From assembly GCF_034702125.1 (NCBI RefSeq), contig NC_085869.1, positions 19,361,177 through 19,425,176 of the forward strand: a stretch of 64,000 nt of DNA, in the 5' to 3' direction. The notes beneath the pieces are model-generated. The model saw only the letters and a program-made list of their open reading frames with translations, had not been told where the DNA came from and made no database searches. This DNA is from Engraulis encrasicolus. Lineage: Eukaryota > Chordata > Actinopteri > Clupeiformes > Engraulidae. The first letter of the stretch is position 1. Each line of letters begins with the position of its first letter. Position numbers and translations under genes: made by a program. Of this stretch, positions 1 to 11,886 are shown in pieces.

Positions 1-107
1 ATTACTGTGAGTCGTCAGGAGTTTCTGCTGCCTCAGCCCTCTACTCTGTTGCTGTAAATCTACAGCCAGCAGCAGGCCTTCTCTCCACTCCATCACCTCC
101 CCCCCCC

Positions 108-196
<89 letters not shown>

Positions 197-591
197 CCGC
201 TTTCTGGGCCCAGCACAGGTCAATAGTGAGTGAGAGAGTACACCCAGGGCCGGCCCTCACCCTCACCCTCACCCTTACCCAGAAGGAGTACCCAGCCTGC
301 CGGCCCAGCCCCAGTAGAGAGAGTCCACAAATCACCCGCCTCCCTCCCTCCCCCCAATTACATCAATGTTTACCCTCCTGTGATGGAAGCTATATTTCCA
401 AAATGATTTACATGCTTGTCCTCCGTCCAAGGACCGCTCCGTTTATCTCTGGCTGGCAAGAGATTAAAAAACAGACCTCTCAGCTTCCCATTATGGCCCC
501 ATCATGGCACCTAATAAGGGGAGCTGCGTGTGACACTTTTTTATGGATTGAGGTGGAGGTGCAAACTAGAATGTGTTATTGTTGTTAAGAG
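1..591. other. Spacer 3' of hoxd1a, no gene
   Basis: No coding sequence is recognised. It holds a CA microsatellite (119-194). From about 360 to 575 there is a non-repetitive stretch with Hox/Cdx-like TTTATGG and TAATAA words that looks like possible conserved regulatory DNA. That is an impression from base composition and motifs only. In other vertebrates the neighbouring gene on this side of HoxD is mtx2; no mtx2 exon is seen. Confidence 0.4.
119..194. repeat. (CA)n microsatellite
   Basis: Uninterrupted CA dinucleotide run of about 76 bases, preceded by a short C-run and CT-run. The valine/cysteine-rich reading frames through it are artefacts of the repeat. Confidence 0.95.
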
Positions 592-768
592 AATGAAAGA
601 AGTGGAGGACAGCACATTTCAGATTTTTTTCTTTGTTTATTTGCCCACAAACCTTGTCAGGCAGAGCCCTTCTTCAATGCCATGAAGAAGTGCTCTGCCC
701 ATAAGGTTTGGGGGCGAATAAACTAAGAAAAAATCTGAAGAGCGCTGTCCTCCGCTTCCTTCATTCAT
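592..768. mobile_element. Foldback (palindromic) MITE-like element
   Basis: The two halves are an imperfect inverted repeat of about 80 bases per arm around a short centre near 680. The left arm starts AATGAAAGAAGTGGAGGACA and the reverse complement of the right arm starts AATGAAGGAAGCGGAGGACA. The pairing continues through CAGATTTTTT, TTTATT and GCAGAGC blocks in both arms. The length and palindromic form fit a non-autonomous foldback transposon. The superfamily and target duplication are not clear. Confidence 0.65.
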
Positions 769-1977
769 TTATGGTTTATGTGGAATTCAGCACCCAATTG
801 ATGTGAGAATCATTAGGCAATGTGTGTGAGCTCATCTTCTCTACTTTTTATTGTTGTTAAGGGAGCATCTAAGCAGGCCAGGGGGTGTGATGGTGTGTTT
901 GCTGTGGGACGAAGATGTTTTTCCCAAAGATGAATGTGAGTCATTGTGCCACAGCTTGCAACTACAAACCCACAAAATATGAATTGGATATTTTGAAAGG
1001 GACTAATAACAAAACCATCCATGACACATGGTTCAATCACAGTTCTTTTAGTTTATTTATTCAGATATTTATTTAAAAGTAATTACAGTGAGTACGTATT
1101 CACATTCAAACATTCAAGCAGGTACAAAAGGTAACCACCCCAACATCATCATTGCATAGAATGGCTTGAGTTTGAACCGCATGGAATAACAGTATTGTCA
1201 TAACATGTTAATGACACGTTAATAAATCGACACGGTTTGTGTATGTGCTTAGATCACTCTTGTATGATCAACATTTATGACGGCATCTGTTTTCATTTTC
1301 ACTTGACATTTGCGAGCATAAATAAAATAAATCAGACTTAAAACAATAAGACTCATCATAATGTCGGTTAGCATACATCTCATTGAAGACAACATTAGAA
1401 AAAAAACTGTTGTTTTACTGTAGAGTTGAAATAAAAAAGCAAGTATACCTCACCTCTTTGTCACTCAAACATTCACATTTGCCTTTTAATGAAACACAAG
1501 GCATGGCATAGTGTAACTTCAGTGCAGAGGTTTGTATAATCTGGACAGATGGAGTACAATAGCCAAGTTAACCTCTGACCCTGAGTCTCCTTAGTGCATG
1601 GTTAAGCAAACTGAGGAACTGTGCTGAAGACAGCCTGACCTGACATCAGCTTATGTTTCCTTATAAGGCATACTCTCATGACTCTTTGGACTTAGTGCAA
1701 GGCATGTTATTGAACACTGAAACAGTTTTGAAGACTTTGATTAACTCCCCAAATAAGGGGATTTAATAAGACATTAATAAGACATAAACAATTAATAAGA
1801 CATTCCACACAGTATCCACACTTCCTACAAGGGCAACATGACATCCTGTTGAGTCTGAAAGAGAAAGGCACAAAATGAAGGCACATCTTCTACATTAATG
1901 ACCATAGACATTAGTGCAAATGGCATTTCCCACAATCACAGAATGAGCAAAGCCGTTCAACATTGGTTTCAACGGTT
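769..1977. other. hoxd1a 3' flank and probable 3' UTR
   Basis: No gene is recognised. AATAAA-type polyadenylation signals on the minus strand occur at about 1052-1076 and could end the hoxd1a transcript, giving a 3' UTR of about 0.9 kb. The transcript end is inferred and not established. Confidence 0.3.
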
Positions 1978-2948
1978 TTAACTTGAATAGTCAGTGAGGG
2001 GAGAGCTAGGTGGTGTACATGTGGGGGAGCTGAATTCAGACGAGGAGGATGGATATTTGGAGTTTGTCATGTTTGGACACGAGGCGATGACAACCAGGCC
2101 CTCCTTGTCTCTCCTCTTCTGTTTCATTCGTCTGTTCTGAAACCATATTTTCACTTGGGTTTCATTTAGTTGCAGGCTATGCGCTACCTCGACTCGCCTC
2201 GACCTGGTAAGATATTTGTTGAAATGAAATTCCTTCTCCAGTTCGGTAAGCTGTTTAGTTGTGAAATTGGTCCGTGCAGTTGCTACTGAGTTTCCCTGCC
2301 CACACTCTGGCGCATTGTCTGGAAATAAACACGTACTGCGTTAGACCAACTTTTGTAAAAGTAAACCAATTCAAGAAACCTTCAATTAAGCTTCAAATAC
2401 TTACTCATTTTCGGCGTACTCCTTCTTATCTTCATCCATTCAAAGGCACTTGTCATTTGCCGTCCTACCTCTTGCTTAGGAATAGCTTTGGAGCAGGCGT
2501 CTGAAGTTTGCAATAAACTTTGACAACTGACTGAATAGTCTCGAAAGATCGTGCCGTTTTGCTGTTCGGTTTTAATCGCGTCGTAACAGTTATTCTCCAT
2601 TTGATGAGTTGGATACAACCAATTCCATGAGTGTGCGCCGTTACTGTATTGGTCATTCTTCTTAGCACTCCCTGAGTTGTTGCTGTATCCATAACCTGCA
2701 GCATGAACCCATCCCAACCCAAAGTTATCTGGCAGAGTTGTGTTGATTTCATATGAAGTCTCATTCACATCTTCACCCGACTGGGATAACGACCGGCTGA
2801 TGTTGAAATGCTCCCCTGAAAATGTCCCGTATCTCTCAGAAGAGCCAGTGCTGTGCACCGACGCTGTGCTGCGCTCTTCGTGACTGTATTTTGTAGTGAA
2901 CGTCTTCGTGTCGCTGCCGGTGAAGCAATCTAGATATGAGTTCATCAT
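1978..2948 (-). CDS. hoxd1a: Homeobox protein Hox-D1a
   Basis: Anterior Hox transcription factor that binds DNA in the nucleus, with PBC-class partners. Exon 1 is 2405-2948 and exon 2 is 1978-2318, with an 86-bp phase-1 intron (donor GTAAGT, acceptor CAG). The product is 294 aa. A paralogue-group-1 hexapeptide FEWMK lies at residues 169-173. The homeodomain (about 192-251) reads [18 protein letters not shown], then NKYLT, and has the recognition helix [14 protein letters not shown], which is typical of Hox1. The C-terminus is rich in Ser and Pro. Two Met codons are adjacent; the first is used here, and MNSYL resembles Hox1 starts. It is the 3'-most gene, downstream of hoxd3a, so its assignment to HoxD rests on position as well as sequence. 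No frame break is seen. hoxd1 is missing from zebrafish and other well-known teleost HoxDa clusters, so its presence is notable. Confidence 0.95.
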
Positions 2949-3118
2949 GTCCCCTTAATGGCTGGTCAAAAGGTGAATGATTGCGAGCGTCCCTGGTCGT
3001 CATTACTTACTGTACTTCCCTAAGCTCTAGATGTAAATATTTCCCACCACTCGGCAGGCGTGGTCTTATTCAACTCTGCCCAATCAGCGGCAACAGATGA
3101 ATATGTTGTTTGTGCCTG

Positions 3119-3124
3119 CACGTG
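3119..3124. promoter_or_regulatory. E-box CACGTG upstream of hoxd1a
   Basis: CACGTG (inside GCACGTGC) lies 171 bp upstream of the hoxd1a start codon, with a CCAAT word at 3080-3084. A promoter role is inferred from the same arrangement at the other Hox genes in this window. Confidence 0.4.
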
Positions 3125-4428
3125 CCTCCAAGAGCGATGCAACCTCACTGACTTTATAGCACCAGGGTATTTGTAAGGTAACGTTAAAAGCTGAGTTGGA
3201 AGAACTTTTCTTCTTCTTTTTAAAAAACTTGATCTCATTTGCTTCAAACCTATGCCAACCCATATACATACAGTGTACTGAATTACAGAGCTGGCCGTTG
3301 GCTCTGGTCTCTTGTGCGCATATTGCCTTATGCATTTGTTTTAGGAGTCCACCATGAAGCTGTAACCGATTGCACTGTAATAGTATTAGGTCTACTCTTT
3401 ATTTTTCATATCACTGGCAGTTGTTTGAGCTCTAGCACTGTATGATGGCCTGTTTTTTGTGTATAGCGTAGCCCACTGTTCACAAAAGCAAGAAAAAGTA
3501 GGCTACTTAATTCAATAACATATTAACATAGCCACATAGTAGCCAACCTTTTATCGATGAGTCATCACAAATACCTTCTTGATCCCCACGTTTCTCCAAA
3601 TTATCAATAATTCTCCATTGTTAGAGTATGCAGTTCTTGAATTTTACAGAGTAAAACTTACCCAACTAAACCACCCTAATTTCCTGCTGGGATGCATCCC
3701 CTGGACTTTCGCTTTCCAAAGCACATGGGCTCGTGTTGATTAATAGCCAGTTACCGTCTGAACTGTGTCTTTCAATATTCAGAGAAACCAGCTTTCAATG
3801 AGCAGAAGATGGACGCATCCCATCTGGCTGTACCCTCTCGGAAGAGAAGGAACTGCTGTCTTGGAAAATTGTGTCCAATCACTGATTGATGAGCCCCCGA
3901 GCCATGCAATAAGCTACCCTAATGGCAACTGTATGCGCAAAAAGCACCCCACACGTACTGTCTGTACAGTTTTTAAATGTATGTATTCACGACCTAAACC
4001 AGCGTTTGACCAACATACTCGATTAAGGCCCTTATCCATTCTTGTGTAGTGACCTATCCATTTTACGCTTTAATTTTACGCACAGCAACGGCTGACCTAA
4101 AACCACTGGCAACACCAACACTTACCCAATTGACAAAAAGTTGAAGCTCATTTGCTTTTTCCTACATTATTAGTCAGCATTATTCACATCGTCATATCTC
4201 TGTCACTATGTATTTCAGTTTGGCCTTTGGGTTGAACATGATTCAATTCTGAATGCGTAATTTGCCTTACGCCACTACAACTGCTACCTTGTTCTGCTTT
4301 AGGAATGACTATCAATTGCCCAATTGCCAGCTCTGATGCCATTTTACCCGTCATGGCGTACATTAGGCCGTTGTAGGGGCAATACCGGCCTACTAATTAA
4401 ATACAGCATTATAGGCCTAAAGCTACAT
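3125..4428. other. hoxd1a upstream spacer, nothing recognised
   Basis: AT-rich unique sequence between the hoxd1a promoter region and the hAT transposon. No coding region, RNA gene or repeat is recognised. Confidence 0.4.
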
Positions 4429-5423
4429 ATTCAATGCACGGGCGTAAAATTGCGTATGGACACTATGGACGTGTCCATACCAATATTTGGATACGTTGAA
4501 AATGTCCATACCAATTTTGAAGTGGTATGCACGGCAGTCGGGAAATAAATGGTTAACTTTACCCTCATCAGTACCTTCTGCCAAAGACGGCGTGTCATTG
4601 GTGGGGACAGCCTTGCTATCTGTGATTGGCTCATCTTCCTGCTCTAGTTATCGTTGCTAGGTTGGTAGCTAAGCGCGCGGTGACAGCAGAATAACAGCTG
4701 ACGAGAATAACAGAAATATTTCAGTTCTAACGGAATAACGGGAAAACAGCTGCCAACGGACGGTCTACTTTCGGTCTACTGGTATACGCCGAGTCATCAT
4801 GTCCGCCTCGGGCAGGAAAAGGAAACTGACGGACATAAGAGGCTATTTCACCAAGTCAGCGGTATAGGCTAAGTTTATCACAGAACAGTCTTGTAAAAAC
4901 CTGTTCGGTCACGTCCCCCCTCAGTGGAATGTCGCTTCACACACAGTGGAGGCGGACGTCCGAGCTGCTAAAATTACATCTAAGTTTTGTTAAATGCTGT
5001 CTAAGTAGCTGTAAATGCCGTGGCGTCCACGGATAGGAGTAGAAATGCACCGCGAACTGATTGCACAAAACGTTTAGAGCTCATTACTCTGATCTGTCTT
5101 GGTTAATGCTACTGTTAGCATCTTAGAACTCCAGTGATGATAACAAACTAACCGTATTCATTGATCAAATAATACAGTTTAACGTTCAATATTCTTTAGG
5201 TTATAGACATACTGTGTCTCATACTGTTTTCGTGGATGCTACATTTGATTAAACGGGGTCGGGCTAAACATGTTACATTTCTGTCACTTTCCTCATTTAG
5301 AAGAAGTACCGGTAACTAAGTTGCTACGAGTCATTGCGTGGCTAAGCTTACTGATATGACGTTTATGAAGACATACTGTATTCGTTATGCTGCAAAAGTA
5401 TTGATGGGGTCCCAAAGAAAAAA

Positions 5424-5985
5424 TAATAATCTGTCATTATCATACATTGTGTTTTACAGCCACAACAAGACAACAGCTCTGCAGGTCAGCCACACCACAA
5501 CAGCTCTGCAAACCTATCTCCACCAGCCAGACAGGTAGGCTTAGTGTATTTCATGTGGCTTCCAAATGTGCCATTGACTGCTTAAATGAACTGTAATAAT
5601 CAAATTGTGCTACTTGAATAAGATGCACCAACAACAGATGTAAACTGTGTAATTATTATTTGTAGTATTATTATTAATTGGGTACAAAAGACAAAAAAAA
5701 AAAATCTGTTATTATCATACATGTGTTTTACAGCCACAACAAGACAACAGCTCTGCAGGTCAAGCACACCACAACAGCTCTGCAAACCTACCTCCACCAG
5801 CCAGACAGGTATACTGGATACCCTGAATTTCCCCCTGGGGATCAATAAAGTTACTCTACTCTACTCTACTACTCTACTACTGTATTTCATGTGGCTTTCA
5901 AATGTGCTGTTATTGTATAATGTATCGTACAATTCAAGGCCAATTTGGATATTGTGTTATTTGAATAGGATGCTCCAACAGCAAG
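5424..5985 (+). repeat. Internal tandem duplication within the hAT transposon
   Basis: A segment with the intron end TTTTACAG, the 75-nt exon, the donor and the following intron TGTATTTCATGTGGCTT occurs twice, at about 5424-5631 and 5702-5985. The copies differ by scattered substitutions. Both 75-nt exons keep splice borders and frame, so a 25-codon glutamine/serine/asparagine-rich segment was duplicated. In the first copy the next exon (near 5618) is degenerate. Confidence 0.8.
5815..5880 (+). mobile_element. Short LINE/SINE 3'-tail fragment nested in the hAT intron
   Basis: The second copy of the duplicated intron contains extra DNA absent from the first. It reads CCCTGAATTTCCCCCTGGGG, then ATCAATAAAG, and ends in a (CTCTA)n-like tail. 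This is the form of 3' ends of fish L2-type LINEs and their SINEs (GGGGATCAATAAAGT plus a short tandem tail). Only the tail is present, as expected of a 5'-truncated retroposition. The family name comes from memory and should be checked against a repeat library. Confidence 0.55.
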
Positions 5986-8900
5986 TGAGCCGGGTTGTAG
6001 TTCAGATAGAGGACAGCTGGAGTCTCTGATGGAGTCTCAGGTTCAGTCTCAGGTGAGCCATTAGTATAAGATATATATACTACAATGCTACTCAGGCTAT
6101 GAAGACACAAATTTAAATTAAACTTTTAAGTTTAGGTTACTTTTCATATTTTAAACAAGGCCATTTGTTTATTGAGTGTGGTCTTTTTTTCTAAGGAAAC
6201 CATTCCAGGTAGCATCAGAGAGAGTAGTGAGGGAGACAGCCGTGAAGGAGACAGCCATGAAGGAGACAGCAGGGAAGGAGACAGCAGTGAAGAGCAGAGT
6301 AGTGCAGGGTACAGCCTGGATATTCAGTCCAAGCCTAATCAGCCTCACCCTGAATGCATTCCTGTTCAGAAACTTCCTGAGAAAGTCCTCTGTTTCCAGG
6401 AACAATGGTATAAGCGTTATCCATGGCTTCACTATAGCCCCAGAGTAAAGGGAATTTTGTGTTTTCATTGTGTAAAAACATACACCATAAACAAGAGCAC
6501 ACTGTCCAAAAAGGCAGACCCAGCCTTCTCCTCCAAAGGTTTCACCAATTGGAAAAATGCCCTCCCCACCATGCAGTCACAGTCTGTTGCCAAGAAGGAA
6601 CCCCAGTTGATTCACAACTGTCGACTGCATTAGCAAGACGGCAAGAAAACAACAGACACTGCCTTGAAAGCATTGTAGGTACTAATCAGTTCCTTGCGAG
6701 ACAGGGCTTGGCATTACGCGGGCACAGTGAGGATGAAGGTAATTTTTACCAGCTATTGAAGCATAAAGCCAAAGAAGATGCTCGCCTCACTGACTGGCTC
6801 TCCCGGTCTTTCGATTATACATCTCCCCTCATCCAAAATGAAATTTTGAAATTGTTAGGCAACAGTATAGTCAGACAAATTGCAAAATCCATACAGGCTT
6901 TACCTGTACCACAATATTCAAGTATCATTGACGGCACACAAGACATCTATGGTGTAGAGCAGGAGTGTATTTGCATTAGATATGTTGACCACGATCTGGT
7001 GCCACATGAAGCTTTAACAGACTTATACAAGCTTTCGGGGACGCAATCGCGCGGGTAGCCAAGGATGTGTTGTTAAGACTAAACATCCCTGTTACTGGAC
7101 TAAGGGGTCAAACTTATGATGGGGCGGCCAACATGGCAGGTGTTCACTCTGGCGTGCAAGCCGAAATAAAGAAACAGCAGCCCTTGGCACTGTTCTTGCA
7201 TTGCCGAGCCCATTGCCTTAACTTAATTACGCAGGCGGCCTGCCAGTCCAGCCCTTTAATCAGGGATGCGCTACAGTGGGTGCATGAATTGGGGACTTTG
7301 AGCAAGATGTCAGGAAAATGTAAAGCTACCCTCTCTGCAGCAGTAGCAGCCTCGGAGTGACCTTCTGCCTCACTCGGACCTCTCTGTCCAACTAGGTGGA
7401 CAGTGAGGGGGCCTGCTGTTAGAGCTGTACTCTCACATGTATATGCTTGTGTCCTGAGCAGTTTAGAGAAGATGGGAGTCAACAATGCTAAAGCAAATGG
7501 GCTGAGGGACAGATTTGAGAAGGGGAAAACAGTCCTTGGTCTTAATTTAGCGCTTGAGGCTTTGAACAAGTCTCTCCAGAAGCGTACTCAGACCGTTGCT
7601 GGCATGATGAGTGCAATTGGTTGTGTCAGAGACTCACTAAGGGCCAATAGGAGTGAGGCGAAATTCAGGGAGATCTTAAACAAAACAGAGGAGATGATTG
7701 ATTCCCTGGGGGATTGAACCAATTCAAGTACGCCACCAAAGGGCCCCCCCAAAGCGTTACGCTGGGGCAGCAAGCCAGCACGTTGCGACAGCAGTGGAGT
7801 GGTACAGGGGAGAGTATTACAAGCTAATGGACTCTGTAGACACCCAGTTTGAAGCGCGATTCAGCCAGCGTGATCTGCAAGTCTTACAGGCGCTTGAGAA
7901 TGTCCTTCTCACTGGAGCAGTGAGTTCAGTGACAAATGACTACCCAGAGCTTGACAACATCAGTCTAAAAGTACAGCTGTCGATGTTTCATTCCAAATAC
8001 AAAGTACAGTCCATTTCAGATGTAGCTGATCTCTTCAGAAGCATGCCTGTTGAGGTCAGGGGCTTATTTGATCAGGTGGAAACCCTGTTGAGGCTTTTAT
8101 TGGTTATGCCTGTGTCATCAACAGAGGCTGAGCGAAGTTTCAGTGCTCTGAGAAGGCTCAAAACATGGCTCAGGACAACGATGACGCAAGCACGATTGAA
8201 CCATGCTGCCGTCTGCCATATCCACCAGGACAGGTTGGATGGTATTAATTTAAAAGAAATATGCCAGCAGTTTATTTCTGTCAATGACCGGCGGCGCCAT
8301 GCATTTGGCTCGTTCATGCACGATTTGGGTAAATAGCTCAGGTCAGGCTCAAATAGGCTTAAGCTACAAAAGCTACAAAATAGATTTCTTTTGTAGGGTT
8401 TCATATTCTGAGTTTTAGTGGCTGTTAGCCTTTTTCTCTTTGTTTGTGAATGTAAACAGTATTTTATAGTTAATTTATTTTTACAATTGATTTCTACATG
8501 TAAGTTATGTCTCACTGTGAATAACCTGAACAAGAATTAATAAAAATTCTGTTTGACCTTAATATTTTGACTACTGGTGTTTTATTTTTGTGGGAACTGT
8601 ACAGAGCTGATAAATTCTCACTGGTAACTATAATGGTACTCATCTATGCAGTGTGCACTTAAAACTTCATCAGTTCATTTATACAAAATTAAAATCAATC
8701 AAAATGCCCTAAGACTGCAGCACCCAAACTCATATTACCTGCTTTACTTACACAGATCCTGATTATTCAGAATCAATAGGCCTAATAACAAAACATCTTA
8801 CACATGCCAGACACTTTAATGATTTGCTTACCAATCTTGTCCCCTGTGAATCAAAAGGGTTTTGTCACTATCCACCCCAGAATTGGTTAAAATGCTGGAA

Positions 8901-9022
8901 ATTGCGTCTAAAAAACGCATTTTTTTTGTGGAGGAGGACCCTCAGACCCCCGCTAAACGCAACGTACGGACACATTATGTCCCCACCAATGTCAACAACA
9001 TTGTTACGCCCTTGATTCAATG

Positions 9023-10994
9023 GATACCTATGCTGTTCAAGTGGTCATACGTCTTCGCTGATGTTGAATGATGCAAGAATATTACGCAAATGGAACATAA
9101 TAATAAAGTACACATTTTTTTCATACATTATTTTTAATATTTGATGATGATGATGATGAAGAACCACAAAACTTGAAATGCGTAATGTCCAATTTCTCAT
9201 CAGGTTCTTCTTTTAAGAATGTCAAACATACCCAACTTTATGGCCAGTGGCAGCCGATGCAAAAATAGCGAAGTAGCCTACAGACACCAGTGCAAATGCT
9301 TTGGACCACGATGGAGCCGCTGAGAAACCCCGTGCCCAACATTATTCTCCTTGATCACTACCTGCCTTTAAGATGTATATAAATCAAGCATGCACCATGC
9401 ATAGACATAAAACCAGAAGGGATCCAGTTATCATTCCTGCCAAATACAGAAAGCTGTCCATATCTACATATGGCACTGTGGGTATTTTTGTTTCTCTTAG
9501 GTGCTGACCACCAGCGATGGTGGTCTCAATCCAGACAATAATCTTCAGAATCAGGCAGTGTTACGGTGTGTAGTTTATTTATTATTGTTGTTGAATCGCC
9601 GTTGCCCCTCTCCAGTGATAAGCATTCCCCCCTCCCCCAACCACGACGAGTAGGCTATTCTGTAGATGTGTTTGGCATACCTCGCATAATAGTCACTTCA
9701 TAATGACTCATGCTTAAAATGGTTGCTATGATGCAACATAACTTTTGGGCGAGAAATATACATGTACTGCTAATAAATAATCCCTACTAGTTTTGAAGTC
9801 ATCAATATGTCTATATTCAATGCCAAACGGAAAAGTTAGTTTATCTAGAATCCTATGCGACAAGGCAATACTAAGGCTGTGACGAGAACAAAACGTATTA
9901 AAATAAAAAAAATAAACCCAAACCGTCCGAATAGGCTGAATAATCCGAAATGTTCCATCCACCTTTGAGATCTTTGCGCTTTCCCATCATGAACACTAAC
10001 CACCAAATGGTATGCTGTCATCGTTGCTCCCTGGGCAAAGTTTGGCCTCTCTCAGTTTGAAATGTGTTTCTAGAGTTCAGAATGCAAAAGCTTTGTTCAT
10101 AAGGAGGTGGAATCAGTGGTGAGTTTGAAAGCGACGAGTTTTTGATTAATGAGCTTTGAAATGTCTCAGTAGGGGGAAGCGGGCGCGCTTTTCAGCCTCT
10201 CCCTGCTTGGAGCAAGCGTATGTGAAAATACTGCTCTCATCTCGCCACAGTGCACAGTCATGTTGTGGACATTTGTATCTAACCGATATGCACAAATAAA
10301 ACATTTTATTTTTCATTAATGATCATTTCAATATTGGCCTTAACTATGTAGGCTATTGAACCGCACCAAAACCTCAGACCACTTTAAATTTGAAACATAG
10401 TCTAATGTCCACATAAATTTAACCATCTTCTCTAGGCACATTTCTGTGCCACATGAATTCAAACAGCATCACATGAGGGTGTGCTACCTCAAAGAATTAA
10501 GTCTAGACCAGTTGGTGATCCGAGTAAGCTCTAAATGATTGATGAAAGAATTGACCGCGACAAATTAATCCAGGGAAAGCATTGCGCTGCATATTGCGTA
10601 GATATTATCCATAGGACAGAAGCGGCTGATTTGACGATAACGTCTAAAAATGTTTTAATCCTTGCTTCATTCAAAAACACTTTGTGTACGGTGGGGGATT
10701 GTTTTATGATAAATTATTTTACCATATAGATGTTTTTTCTTTTGTGTTGTAGTTTTTGTCAGAATTTACTGAACGATAGAGCGACATTATACGCTGGCGG
10801 GCAATTGGTTGAGAGAGCATTGGAGACCACCTCCTTTGTTTACCATCAATTTTGCTTTCAAAATGGCGCCGTGGTCTTGCCATCTCAGCAGCCATAAAAC
10901 AGTAACAAAATGTTTCTCAATGCGTAAGTCCACGTGTTTTATTTTCATCTGAAACAACGAGGCATTTAATCATCATATACTGAAATTTAAGCAC
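9023..10994. other. Spacer between the hAT transposon and the hoxd3a 3' end
   Basis: No gene is recognised. A short (GAT)n run lies at about 9143-9162. The minus-strand AATAAA at 10995-11000 marks the likely end of the hoxd3a transcript. Confidence 0.4.
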
Positions 10995-11886
10995 TTTATT
11001 TACAAAATGTGTAACACAATAAAATATAACATTTCCATATCATTACCGCTTCGTTATTTTTATGTATGGACCATCCACCTTCCGACACAACATTCATCTT
11101 GGGTGATTTGGGCAAAGACATTAACATGGCATGCTGGTGCACTACCAACAAAATCAGCTTTCGAGTGGCAATGACTCCTTGTCCAGTTTGACCAGATTTA
11201 CATGTGGGGGGGACGGTTACACCAAAATACACCAGCCAACACCATTTTGTGAAACATCCAACATATTTGGACCATTATATGGTTATGATGTCTAAGGAAC
11301 TCGTTCAAACGGTGCATAAATTCTACATGTGTTCATATAAATAGGCTACATGATATGATAAATACTGTGCGATACAAAAATTAAATAATAAATATTACAA
11401 TCAGTTGCAATATATGTTTGCCATACAGTCTCAGGAAAATTAAATAAATAAAGGCGTATTGAACCAGGAACAGATTCAGAACACAGATGCCTAACCAGAC
11501 GACTTAACAATGAGTCCATGTTTTTTTCTTCTTTTTTTAAAATCACATTAGTCTACAAATTTCAATCCTCTAAAGATGGCTGTCTAATACTGTCAGGTCT
11601 ACAGGACTTACCTTCAAGTAGGCTAATACCTTATGAAATGTTCCTTATATTGCGCATTGCTCTTTAGAAAATGGAACTGACAATAAGCACGTCCTTTCGC
11701 GCACCATCAACTGTCAATAGAAATGGACCACAGCTATTTTTAAAAAATAATTACAATCATAGCAGTAATAGTAATATCAATAGCAATACGGGTAATATGT
11801 GTGACTCTCGTAGTTATATAAATTACTTTTTAAACTAGTGAGGTAATAAAAGAGCCAACCGTCGCTTGGGCACACCAATGGAATCC

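Larger units (their letters stand above)
4799..8336 (+). pseudogene. Disabled hAT transposase (ZMYM1-like, TTF zinc finger and hAT dimerisation domain)
   Basis: Exons can be traced in one phase. 4799-4861 starts MSASGRKRKLTDIRGYF. 5460-5534 and 5734-5808 are a duplicated 75-nt exon. 5969-6052 follows, and the large exon starts at 6196. The last encodes an EGDS-repeat stretch, a TTF-type zinc finger (YPWLHYSPRVKGILCFHCVK), a DUF4371-like catalytic core containing DGTQDIYGVEQE, TYDGAANMAGVHSG and HCRAHCLNL, and a C-terminal dimerisation domain (STEAERSFSALRRLK), ending at 8336. Frameshifts near 6600, 7040 and 7710 and an in-frame TGA at 7358-7360 break it, so no full-length transposase can be made. 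The family assignment is secure from the motifs; the exact hAT subfamily is not. Confidence 0.88.
4429..9022 (+). mobile_element. hAT-superfamily DNA transposon, near full length, with target-site duplication
   Basis: The element proper is 4437-9014 (4578 bp). Its left terminus reads CACGGGCGTAAAATTG and the right terminus, read inward on the other strand, CAAGGGCGTAACAATG. These are imperfect terminal inverted repeats of the hAT CA-GGGCGTA type. It is flanked by a perfect 8-bp target duplication ATTCAATG at 4429-4436 and 9015-9022. Inside is a multi-exon transposase gene of the TTF/MYM zinc finger, DUF4371 and hAT-dimerisation type, disabled by frameshifts and a stop, with an AATAAA near 8538. 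It sits in the hoxd1a-hoxd3a spacer, in the opposite orientation to the Hox genes. Confidence 0.93.
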
